From Paenibacillus herberti (GTDB lineage Bacteria > Bacillota > Bacilli > Paenibacillales > Paenibacillaceae), in NCBI RefSeq assembly GCF_002233675.1, contig NZ_NMUQ01000001.1, positions 1,871,590 through 1,935,589 of the forward strand: a stretch of 64,000 bases of DNA, given 5' to 3'. Position 1 is the first letter of the stretch; every line of letters begins with the position of its first letter. A model generated the notes under the pieces. It ran no database searches, was not told the DNA's origin, and saw nothing but the letters and a program-made list of their open reading frames with translations. Of this stretch, positions 1 to 6,544 are shown piece after piece. The position numbers and the translations under genes were made by a program.

Positions 1-153
1 CTTGAATAGCGGATTCGTGGCTCGGACGGACTAACCAAGTAGTCGAAGTTACTTGAATAGCGGATTCGTGGCTCGGACGAGCGAACCAAGTAGTCGAAGT
101 TACTTGAGAAGCGGAAATGTGACTCGGATGAGACAACCAAGTAAAAGAAGAAG
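1..153. repeat. 51-bp tandem repeat, at least three copies, cut by the window edge
   Basis: Copies lie at 1-51, 52-102 and 103-153. The first two are almost identical, and the third has drifted but keeps the register. Since 51 is a multiple of three, the array reads open as a 17-residue repeat (Leu-Asn-Ser-Gly-Phe-Val-Ala-Arg...) from a TTG at 53, but there is no ribosome binding site and no conserved protein follows, so I do not call a gene. The array begins at base 1, so its full length is unknown. It lies downstream of yqzK, where xerD would be expected in Bacillus. Confidence 0.85.
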
Positions 154-190
154 CTGTACCCAGGGCGACCACCTTGTTCAATCCAATGTG

Positions 191-217
191 AAAAGCCCGC
201 AGCCAATTGGCCCGGGC
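191..217 (-). terminator. probable terminator downstream of yqzK
   Basis: Read on the minus strand, GCCCG and CGGGC arms enclose a second palindrome (GCCAATTGGC) and are followed by TTTTC. It lies about 40 bases past the yqzK stop codon. The short U-run makes it a modest terminator. Confidence 0.5.
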
Positions 218-254
218 ATTGTTGCCACAGCGACAGCCTGCAAGCTCACCGTCG

Positions 255-488
255 TCACTCTCCATTGTAATAGAACCAGCGCAGCCGGTCTGTGATGGAA
301 CCGCCCTCTGGCGGAGCTTCATTGAGCTCGAACACCTTCAGTGCCTGGCCCTGTGGAACAGCATAGGGATCGAATGGACGGATCCAGCTTGCTCCTAGCT
401 GAAAGCTTTCATAAACCAGCACGGTCAGGCAAGCGAACAACGCGGCAAATACGAGCCTTGACAACCATCTGCGTACCGAGACGATCAT
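255..488 (-). CDS. yqzK: YqzK/DUF4227-type single-pass membrane protein
   Basis: A 77-residue protein with an arginine-containing N terminus, one hydrophobic segment (about residues 10-27) and a soluble tail with the pattern WIRPFDPY-x-VPxGxALKVF. The ATG at 488 is chosen over an upstream in-frame codon because GGGGGAG stands about nine bases before it. In Bacillus, yqzK lies next to fur, and here fur follows on the same strand with only the protease gene between, which supports the identification. Its function is not established; a short membrane-anchored protein with its tail probably outside is all the sequence shows. Confidence 0.75.
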   Translation of the reverse strand: MIVSVRRWLSRLVFAALFACLTVLVYESFQLGASWIRPFDPYAVPQGQALKVFELNEAPPEGGSITDRLRWFYYNGE

Positions 489-631
489 TCGTGAGACTCC
501 CCCTTTCACACAGACAAGGTATGCGCCGGACAAGCAGGATATGTCCACTTCCGGCCTTACCATGAGCCCGATCCGCCAGCCGCACGCCCCCATACACTGA
601 GAGGGAATGACTCAGGGGAGGAATAAGGCGT

Positions 632-1978
632 ATGAAGTCCATTGGAAAATGTCTATGCGAGTGCGCGGCGAACAGCCCCGGTAAACATACCAAGAAGCAC
701 ATTATCTCGCTGCGCAGTCGCAAAGCTTATGATGAAGCGATCAAGGAGCTTAAGCTGGCCGGCATCAAGCCGGCGCACGCCTGGAGAGGGAGCTGCATCA
801 TATGTCTTCATCTTGATCAACGTATCAGCTTGAAGGAACTTCACCGTCATCACCATGTGAGCAGTTTGGAAAAGGATGTGATCATGCGGGCTTTAGGAGC
901 TTCTCCGAAAGGCTCCCGCAAATCCCTCGTGTCCTGTGAGTCCTGTGAGTCCTTCGAATCCAACAAATCGCGTAGCTCCGAAAGATCCCGCAGCTCCTGC
1001 AAAACCCGCAAATCGCATGTTTCCTGTGAGTCCTGCAAATTCCGTAAGCCCTGCAGATCCTGTCACAAGCCACTGGCCCGACAACAGCGCTCTCGCTCCC
1101 GTCAGATCGCGGCCAGAGTCCAGTCGAGCAAAGGCTGCGGAAGCCGCATCCCCTGGAACATCCAACGAGTCGGAGCACCGGCCGCTTGGAAAAAAACACT
1201 CGGACGCGGAATTCGCCTGGCAGTCATCGACACCGGCATCGGTCCGCATCCCAATCTGACCGTTGCTGGCGGCGCCAACGTCATCAGCGGAAGCTCATAC
1301 CGTGACGACAACGGCCACGGAACGCATGTCTCTGGAATTGCAGCAGGCCGGGGTCGCTCCGGCGGACCGTTAGGTGTCGCTCCAGGTGTTTCTCTCTATG
1401 CTGTAAAAGCGCTGGACAACAAAGGCCTCGGCAGCTTATCAAGCATCCTGGATGGATTGGAATGGTGCATCAAAAACCGGATGAAAGTCGTCAATATGAG
1501 CCTTGGAACTGATTCTGGAACGAAAAGTCCCGCCTTGCAACGCGTCGTAAAACGAGCGCATAAAAACGGAATCGTACTTGTCGCAGCCGCAGGCAACTCG
1601 GGCAAAAATAGCGGTGGTATCGATATCCCCGCCGTATACCCGGAGACGATCGCCGTGGCCGCTTCGGGTCGGAGTAATCAAATTGCCGAATTCAGCAGCC
1701 GTGGCAAAGGAATTGAACTGACTGCTCCAGGTGACAGCATCTGCTCATGCTGGCTGAATGACGGGTACAAAACGGAATCCGGTACTAGCATGAGCACGCC
1801 TCATGTTGCCGGTGGGGCAGCTCTGCTGCTGGCAGCCAACCCAGGCATGAAGGGCTCACAAGTTGCTCCGATGCTGAAGCGCTGGACCCGCAAGCTGCCG
1901 AACTATAATAGCTCCTCTCAAGGCCAAGGCTTGCTGCAACTGAGCAAAACAGCCACAGCATTCAACCCGGTAAAATAA
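632..1978 (+). CDS. subtilisin-like (S8) serine protease with I9-like prodomain and Cys/Ser/Arg-rich linker
   Basis: A 448-residue protease of the subtilase family. Catalytic residues are visible: Asp200 (VIDTGI), His229 (NGHGTHVSG), oxyanion Asn322 (AAAGNSG) and Ser386 (GTSMSTPHVAG). Residues about 22-88 resemble an inhibitor-I9 propeptide, but no signal peptide precedes it. Between prodomain and catalytic domain (about 95-168) lies a low-complexity stretch rich in Ser, Arg and Cys with three CxxC pairs (102/105, 132/135, 141/144), encoded by a degenerate nine-base-periodic DNA repeat at 914-1066. Start ATG follows GGGGAGG at good spacing. It is on the opposite strand to its neighbours yqzK and fur. 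Without a leader it may be an intracellular or mother-cell/spore-layer protease. Family assignment is certain; role is not. Confidence 0.93.
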   Translation: MKSIGKCLCECAANSPGKHTKKHIISLRSRKAYDEAIKELKLAGIKPAHAWRGSCIICLHLDQRISLKELHRHHHVSSLEKDVIMRALGASPKGSRKSLVSCESCESFESNKSRSSERSRSSCKTRKSHVSCESCKFRKPCRSCHKPLARQQRSRSRQIAARVQSSKGCGSRIPWNIQRVGAPAAWKKTLGRGIRLAVIDTGIGPHPNLTVAGGANVISGSSYRDDNGHGTHVSGIAAGRGRSGGPLGVAPGVSLYAVKALDNKGLGSLSSILDGLEWCIKNRMKVVNMSLGTDSGTKSPALQRVVKRAHKNGIVLVAAAGNSGKNSGGIDIPAVYPETIAVAASGRSNQIAEFSSRGKGIELTAPGDSICSCWLNDGYKTESGTSMSTPHVAGGAALLLAANPGMKGSQVAPMLKRWTRKLPNYNSSSQGQGLLQLSKTATAFNPVK

Positions 1979-2052
1979 ATGATGCGTAAATGTAATCGCC
2001 AAGCAAAACTGCCAATCCGCTGAACCCAGAGCTTCCATCGCCATAAAAATCA

Positions 2053-2110
2053 AACAGCTCCGGCATCCATCGTCAACCCCGGTTAGGGGGACGATGAATA
2101 CGGAGCTGTT
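2053..2110 (-). terminator. fur terminator, long interrupted hairpin
   Basis: Ten-base arms AACAGCTCCG / CGGAGCTGTT enclose a second stem (CATCGTC / GACGATG). On the minus strand it is followed by TTTGATTTTTA. It overlaps the fur stop codon and may also act on the converging protease transcript. Confidence 0.75.
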
Positions 2111-2567
2111 AAGGTTTCTTAGAGTCATTAACCTCTCGACAACGTCTGCAGATGCCCTGGAAATCTAGGCGGTGATCCAGTACGGTGAATCCGAATTCGA
2201 TCTCTAACCGTTCTTCCAGAGGTCCGAGCCAGTCTTCCTTGATCTCCTCCATCGATCCGCATTGTACACAGATCAGATGATGGTGATGATGCTTGCTATT
2301 ATCTGTTCTCAAGTCATAACGGGCTACTCCGTCGCCGAAGTTCATCTTCTCCACGACGTGAAGCTCACTGAGCAACTCCAGCGTACGATAAACGGTAGCT
2401 AGACCGATCTCGGGAGCCTTGTCCTTGACGAGCATAAACACGTCCTCGGCGCTCAAATGGTCTTCTTCGTTCTCGAGCAGAACGCGTACGGTTGCTTCAC
2501 GCTGCGGGGTCAACTTGTAGCCCTGCGACTGGAGCTGCTGCTTAATGGAATCAATCCGGGCTTCCAT
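2109..2567 (-). CDS. fur: ferric uptake regulator Fur
   Basis: A 152-residue metalloregulator. The N-terminal winged helix contains YKLTPQREATVRVLLENEEDH and LATVYRTLELL, nearly identical to Bacillus Fur. A run of five histidines (about residues 92-96) precedes the CxxC pair in LICVQCG, and a second CxxC (CRRC) lies near the C terminus; these are the structural zinc site and nearby metal ligands. It represses iron-uptake genes when loaded with Fe(II). Choice of Fur over PerR or Zur rests on overall similarity and the yqzK-fur-spoIIM neighbourhood. The ATG is preceded by GGGGGGAAG. It has its own sigma-A-type promoter overlapping the end of spoIIM. Confidence 0.95.
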   Translation of the reverse strand: MEARIDSIKQQLQSQGYKLTPQREATVRVLLENEEDHLSAEDVFMLVKDKAPEIGLATVYRTLELLSELHVVEKMNFGDGVARYDLRTDNSKHHHHHLICVQCGSMEEIKEDWLGPLEERLEIEFGFTVLDHRLDFQGICRRCREVNDSKKP

Positions 2568-2590
2568 GACTTCCCCCCTGCCAGAAGAAA

Positions 2591-2650
2591 ACCGGCTTAG
2601 CCGCCGGCACTTATGAATCTATTATAGTTGCAAAAGGAGCGCGAAGTCAA
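2591..2650 (-). promoter_or_regulatory. sigma-A-type promoter of fur with hairpin in the leader
   Basis: On the minus strand TTGACT (2650-2645), an 18-base spacer and TATAAT (2626-2621). A hairpin (CCGGC/GCCGG at about 2592-2608) followed by TTTTCTT lies between promoter and start codon. It may be the spoIIM terminator placed inside the fur leader, or an attenuator. No clear Fur box was seen. Confidence 0.7.
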
Positions 2651-2654
2651 TGAT

Positions 2655-3284
2655 TCAGCCTGTTATCAGCCAGCCCGATGCCCAGGCCATGAGCGCTGGC
2701 GACAACCATGCGTCAAGCATGGAAGCTGCAGCAAGCACGATCAGCATGATTGCGGTTGTACCGACAAGAGCGGCTGCGGCAGGTAGCAGCGAGCCTGATC
2801 GGCGAATGAGCCTACAGCGGATTATGAACAAAGAAAAGGAAATAGCCGCTGCACTTGCAGCCAAATATGCCGGTACGCTGAGTAGATTGGTCGGAAGTAC
2901 GGATAAAAGGGCAAACACCAATCCTTTCCCTCCATGCTGAATAGCAAGCGTTCCGACGGCAAAGCCGACTAATACGCCCTTCAGAAAATTGAGCGCAAGT
3001 ATGACTGGCAAGCCAATAACCGCAAGCCCCATCAACGCGATGAGCAACAACCAGCGGCCATGCTGCCAGAAGCTTTGCCAGAACGCACTTTCCCGCTCCA
3101 CGGATTGCCCTTGGGAAAGTTGCATCAGAAAGCGACTTAGCTCCTCATTCAACATACGACGCTGCTCTTCATCCAGACCGCTTGCCAGCAACGTCCCGAA
3201 CACAACTCCCGCTCCGAACAATATCGTCAAAAAAAGGAGCAGCAGCCGCTCCTCCTTGAACTTCTCTCCCGCCGCTGCGAGCAT
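2655..3284 (-). CDS. spoIIM: stage II sporulation protein M (SpoIIM)
   Basis: A 209-residue integral membrane protein with about five hydrophobic segments, the usual size for SpoIIM. In Bacillus it works with SpoIID and SpoIIP in the mother cell membrane to thin septal peptidoglycan and drive engulfment of the forespore. The N-terminal ERLLLLFLTILFGAGVVFG segment and the conserved fur-adjacent position support the call. The ATG is preceded by GGGAGGGG. A sigma-E-type promoter lies directly upstream, matching the known mother-cell expression of the family. Confidence 0.9.
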   Translation of the reverse strand: MLAAAGEKFKEERLLLLFLTILFGAGVVFGTLLASGLDEEQRRMLNEELSRFLMQLSQGQSVERESAFWQSFWQHGRWLLLIALMGLAVIGLPVILALNFLKGVLVGFAVGTLAIQHGGKGLVFALLSVLPTNLLSVPAYLAASAAAISFSLFIIRCRLIRRSGSLLPAAAALVGTTAIMLIVLAAASMLDAWLSPALMAWASGWLITG

Positions 3285-3324
3285 ATTCGCCCCTCCCTGC
3301 CTAAAGCCAGTCCCGTCACGGTAA

Positions 3325-3354
3325 AGCTTATGCTCGTACGAATCATAGTATGAC
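3325..3354 (-). promoter_or_regulatory. sigma-E-type promoter of spoIIM
   Basis: Minus strand: GTCATACT (3354-3347), 14-base spacer, CATAAGCT (3332-3325). This fits the sigma-E pattern (ATA at -35, CATAnnnT at -10) and sits about 40 bases before the start codon. Confidence 0.65.
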
Positions 3355-3390
3355 GGTCAGCTGCGGCAGGCAACCGTATTCAGGCTTTCA

Positions 3391-3420
3391 GCAATACGCT
3401 GCAATACGCTGCAATACGCT
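3391..3420. repeat. three perfect copies of a 10-bp direct repeat
   Basis: GCAATACGCT is repeated three times without change, followed by a partly related sequence (GCAGCATGCAGCGGC) that recurs near 3469. It lies in the spoIIM-nudF gap, upstream of the spoIIM sigma-E promoter. No function is evident. Confidence 0.8.
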
Positions 3421-3517
3421 GCAGCATGCAGCGGCAATCAACCCTACCGGCTCAGCTCTAAGGCAACATGCAGCGGCATAACAACTCAGAAGCACACTAC
3501 ATCAAGCTTCCAGAGGT

Positions 3518-4099
3518 TCACCCACGCAAACCAATCATGCCCGTGTGCTGCGATAATCTCCACAGATAAACGGCCATCAGCGTCTTGGCGTCGCCGATAA
3601 TGCCCCGCTCGATATAATCCTGAGCCTGTTCCATCGTTAGCGCCTCTACATGCAGCTCTTCGTCCTCATCCGGCTGGCTGTCGCCTTGGACGAGCCCTTC
3701 GGCAACATATAGATACACCTTCTCATCCGCAAAGCCCGGCGATGTATAAAAAGCATCCACCAAACGCATAGACGATGCGGAGACGCCTGTCTCCTCCTTC
3801 AGCTCACGTGCTGCACAAACCGCCGGATCCTCACCTAGATCAAGCTTTCCAGCAGGAATCTCAACTTGATATTTTTCCATTGGTTTGCGGTATTGGCCAA
3901 CGGTCAGCAGCTTGCCGTCCACGATGGCAATGACCGCCGCCGCACCAGGATGCCGAATGATTTCCCTTGTCGATGTAGCGCCGCTCGGCAGCTGCACCTG
4001 ATGGACCTGAAGCGTAATGATACGCCCTTCAAATTTTGTTTCGCTGGACAGCGTAATTTCTGGACCGGGCAGGCCGCCCGTTTGCTGGGAATCACTCAT
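3518..4099 (-). CDS. nudF: ADP-ribose pyrophosphatase, Nudix family
   Basis: A 193-residue Nudix hydrolase. The complete Nudix box is visible as G-x5-E-x7-REx2EExGV (GKLDLGEDP...RELKEETGV), and a downstream SPGF motif fits the ADP-sugar pyrophosphatase branch. It splits ADP-ribose into AMP and ribose-5-phosphate in the cytoplasm. The start at 4099 is preferred over an ATG seven codons upstream because AAGGAGGA stands seven bases before it. It diverges from mciZ, the arrangement known around Bacillus nudF. Confidence 0.92.
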   Translation of the reverse strand: MSDSQQTGGLPGPEITLSSETKFEGRIITLQVHQVQLPSGATSTREIIRHPGAAAVIAIVDGKLLTVGQYRKPMEKYQVEIPAGKLDLGEDPAVCAARELKEETGVSASSMRLVDAFYTSPGFADEKVYLYVAEGLVQGDSQPDEDEELHVEALTMEQAQDYIERGIIGDAKTLMAVYLWRLSQHTGMIGLRG

Positions 4100-4116
4100 C
4101 TGCTTATCCTCCTTGA

Positions 4117-4145
4117 GCATAACTTGTCCTATTGCCGCATAACGT
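4117..4145 (+). promoter_or_regulatory. candidate sigma-E promoter of mciZ
   Basis: GCATAACT (4117-4124), 13-base spacer, CATAACGT (4138-4145), about 34 bases before the mciZ start. The layout matches the spoIIIA and spoIIM promoters in this window. Bacillus mciZ is mother-cell expressed. Confidence 0.55.
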
Positions 4146-4178
4146 TGAATTAATTAGATGCGGGGGGCGGAATGGATA

Positions 4179-4373
4179 ATGAAAATGTACCTGGGCGAAA
4201 AAGAACTGCGGCTTGTCGGTAAAGCATGGGAAATCCGCCATACGTTGCGTAAGCTAAGCCGAGAAACGGGGGAGCAGCGCCTGCTCGCTCCCGAATCCGG
4301 CGCCAAGTCCCGCAATCGCCATGCCGGTTCCGGTGCTTCCGGCAAGCTGCAAACCTATTTGGAGCGGCGCTGA
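4179..4373 (+). CDS. mciZ: MciZ, mother-cell inhibitor of FtsZ (extended form)
   Basis: A 64-residue peptide aligning from its first Met-Lys with Bacillus MciZ (40 residues); the shared core is LVGKAWEIR followed by basic/leucine-rich LRKL. MciZ caps FtsZ filaments and blocks Z-ring formation in the mother cell during sporulation. The ATG at 4179 follows GGGGGGCGG. The position, divergent from nudF, is also that of Bacillus. The C terminus differs: after the core comes a Gly/Ser/Arg-rich stretch and an ending GKLQTYLERR. The last 19 bases overlap, tail to tail, the M20 peptidase gene. The assignment rests on motif plus synteny. Confidence 0.82.
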   Translation: MKMYLGEKELRLVGKAWEIRHTLRKLSRETGEQRLLAPESGAKSRNRHAGSGASGKLQTYLERR

Positions 4374-5494
4374 GCCGCGGTAGTGCCGATAATCGCCGTA
4401 ACCAGTTCCGCTGTGAGAACCAGATCATCCGCCTTAATCTGCTCTTTGGTCGTATGGATATGCTCGTATCCGATACCCAGATTGACAGTCGGCACACCAA
4501 GACCGTTAAATACATTGGCATCGCTGCCTCCGCCGGACTGGAACGTACGCGGCGTTAAACCTAAAGAGCGAATCGCATCGGTAACCGTTTGGACGACAGG
4601 TGCATCGGGCACAAAATTGTAGGATGGATATATGAGCTCATCCTCCAGCTTTGCCGTTGCACCGAACTCCGCTGCCGTTTTCTCAACAGCTTCCCTCATC
4701 GCTTGAATTTGACGCTCCAGCTTGGCTTTGTCAAGACTTCTTGCCTCGGCAAGTAGCTTAACGTATTCGCAAACGACATTTGTTGCTCCGCCGCCTTCAA
4801 ACCGTCCAATATTCGCTGTTGTTTCACGGTCGATTCGTCCGAGTGGCATGCGCGAGATTGCCTTGGAGGCCACCTGGATAGCGCTGATACCATCTTCCGG
4901 ATTGACCCCCGCATGAGCGGAGCGGCCCGTCACATGAATTTGGATTCTGGACTGTGACGGCGCAGCAGTCGCGATGGAACCAACTTCGCCATTGGAATCA
5001 AGGGCGTAGCCGAATTCCGCACGCAGCTTGGAGCGGTCCAGCGCTCGGGCTCCGGCCAGGCCGGATTCCTCTCCTACCGTAATGACAAATTGTACTTCGC
5101 CATGCTCGGCTCCGGTTTCTTTCAGCACGCGAATTGCCTCCAGCATCGCTGCGAGGCCAGCTTTGTCGTCGCTGCCAAGAATCGTCGTGCCGTCGCTGCG
5201 GAGATAGCCGTCCTCATCGAGGCGCGGCTTAATGCCTTTTCCCGGGCTAACCGTATCCATATGAGAGGTGAAAAAAACAACCGGAGCGTCCCCCTTCCCG
5301 ACGGCTTCCAACGTAACAAACAAATTGTTCGCTCCATGTCCTGTAACCACTGCAGCCTCATCCTCTTCCAGCTTCAGTCCGAGCCCCGAGAATTTGGTCT
5401 TCAGCAGCTCGCTGATTGCTCCCTCATAACCCGTCTCACTGTCCACTTGGACAAGCTCCATGAATTCCTCAATCAGCCTGTTGCGATTAATCAT
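4355..5494 (-). CDS. M20-family peptidase, PepT-like (YqjE type)
   Basis: A 379-residue zinc aminopeptidase-like enzyme. Metal and catalytic motifs are visible: SHMDTV, GSDDKAG, GEESGL, a ligand Asp in YALDSNG and the C-terminal HIHTT. A lid/dimerisation domain sits in the middle (about residues 180-290). It resembles the peptidase T-like YqjE of Bacillus, so it probably trims small peptides in the cytoplasm; the true substrate is unknown. The ATG at 5494 follows AAAGGGTGGGAAAGGA on the minus strand. It converges on mciZ. Confidence 0.88.
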   Translation of the reverse strand: MINRNRLIEEFMELVQVDSETGYEGAISELLKTKFSGLGLKLEEDEAAVVTGHGANNLFVTLEAVGKGDAPVVFFTSHMDTVSPGKGIKPRLDEDGYLRSDGTTILGSDDKAGLAAMLEAIRVLKETGAEHGEVQFVITVGEESGLAGARALDRSKLRAEFGYALDSNGEVGSIATAAPSQSRIQIHVTGRSAHAGVNPEDGISAIQVASKAISRMPLGRIDRETTANIGRFEGGGATNVVCEYVKLLAEARSLDKAKLERQIQAMREAVEKTAAEFGATAKLEDELIYPSYNFVPDAPVVQTVTDAIRSLGLTPRTFQSGGGSDANVFNGLGVPTVNLGIGYEHIHTTKEQIKADDLVLTAELVTAIIGTTAAQRRSK

Positions 5495-5668
5495 TCCTTT
5501 CCCACCCTTTCATAAAATTGGATTTTAATTGTTGACGCCTCAAGATCATGTTAAGCTTCAGCATGCTAAACCGTGGCTTTTCACAGTGAAATTCGTTACA
5601 ATAGACCATATATGGGTTGTCCCACGCCCCTCCGGAGCGGAAGACGATCCCGGAAGGAGAAGATCAAG

Positions 5669-5764
5669 TTGAACCAAGGACGCTTAATCAAAATCGTCGT
5701 ATACGTGGTGCTGATCACCCTCCTGGTGACCACCATTTTATCCAGCATCGGCTTGTTGCTTTAA
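5669..5764 (+). CDS. prli42: Prli42-type membrane miniprotein
   Basis: A 31-residue peptide starting at TTG, nine bases after GGAAGGAG. It has a short basic N terminus (NQGRLIK) and one hydrophobic helix (VVYVVLITLLVTTIL). Length, charge pattern and helix match Prli42, the miniprotein described in Listeria as the membrane tether of the stressosome and conserved in Firmicutes. A strong terminator follows directly, as expected for an independent gene. Assignment is by length and sequence character only; no stressosome genes are in the window. Confidence 0.75.
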   Translation: MNQGRLIKIVVYVVLITLLVTTILSSIGLLL

Positions 5765-5769
5765 GCAAG

Positions 5770-5809
5770 AACGGGACTGCTCGCACGCCAGCGCGAGGGT
5801 CCCGTTTTT
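5770..5809 (+). terminator. rho-independent terminator of the prli42-like gene
   Basis: AACGGGAC and GTCCCGTT arms with an inner CTCGC/GCGAG stem, followed by TTTT. It starts five bases after the stop codon. Confidence 0.9.
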
Positions 5810-5829
5810 CGTTGTAACCTGGTGTTGTT

Positions 5830-6516
5830 TCAACCCGGAGAGAAGTCGAAGCGCTTCATGAAATGAGGCAGAATTTCTCGCGCAGCCCGTTCCAGATCCA
5901 TTTCAATTCCGGTCAAATCCTCAAAAGAAGTTACTCCGTACTCCTGAATTCCGCAAGGAACAATACCTGAGAATCCTTCCTGCCCGATACCAGCCTTAAT
6001 ATTCAGCGCAAAACCATGGCTCGTCACGAAACCTCTGCGCAGACGCGACTTATTGAACTTGATGCCGATCGCAGCAATTTTCTCATCGCCGACCCACACG
6101 CCGGTATACTCCGGCTTGCGATCGCCTACGATGCCGTAATCAGCTAACCAATCTAGGATGACTTGTTCAAGATCACGTAGGAAACCGTGCAGGTTGAGCC
6201 CCTTGGCATCCAAATAAATCAATGGATAACCGACGAGCTGGCCCGGACCGTGGTAGGTAATATCTCCGCCCCGATCGATCTCATATACTGAGATCCCCCG
6301 CTCACTCAGCACTTCTGGTGCAAGCAGCAGATGCTCGGGATGGCGATCCGTCCCTAACGTGTACGTCGGTGGATGTTGAAGAAGGAGCAGCGTCTCCACG
6401 CGCTCCCCCTTGTCAATTTCGCTGACGTACTCCTTTTGCAGGTCCCAAGCCTCGCCATAGTCGATAATATCTATATAGCGCGCAGCCAGCGGCCGCACTT
6501 CGCTTTTTGTGTCCAT
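5830..6516 (-). CDS. lipB: lipoyl(octanoyl) transferase LipB
   Basis: A 228-residue LipB. Family signatures are present: RGGDITYHGPGQLVGYP, the catalytic lysine in KIAAIGIKF, TSHGFALN and the catalytic cysteine in IVPCGI. It moves octanoyl from acyl carrier protein to lipoyl domains. It is the last gene of the 2-oxoacid dehydrogenase operon, 28 bases below the E2 gene whose lipoyl domain it would modify. Bacillus subtilis lacks LipB and uses LipM/LipL, so the direct route here is a lineage difference. The ATG follows GGAGGACCCCA. Confidence 0.95.
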   Translation of the reverse strand: MDTKSEVRPLAARYIDIIDYGEAWDLQKEYVSEIDKGERVETLLLLQHPPTYTLGTDRHPEHLLLAPEVLSERGISVYEIDRGGDITYHGPGQLVGYPLIYLDAKGLNLHGFLRDLEQVILDWLADYGIVGDRKPEYTGVWVGDEKIAAIGIKFNKSRLRRGFVTSHGFALNIKAGIGQEGFSGIVPCGIQEYGVTSFEDLTGIEMDLERAAREILPHFMKRFDFSPG

Positions 6517-6544
6517 TGGGGTCCTCCTGCTCTGGATGTCTGCT

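Noticed and set aside
1-153. Possible CRISPR array
   Set aside because: Repeat units are contiguous with no unique spacers and there are no cas genes.
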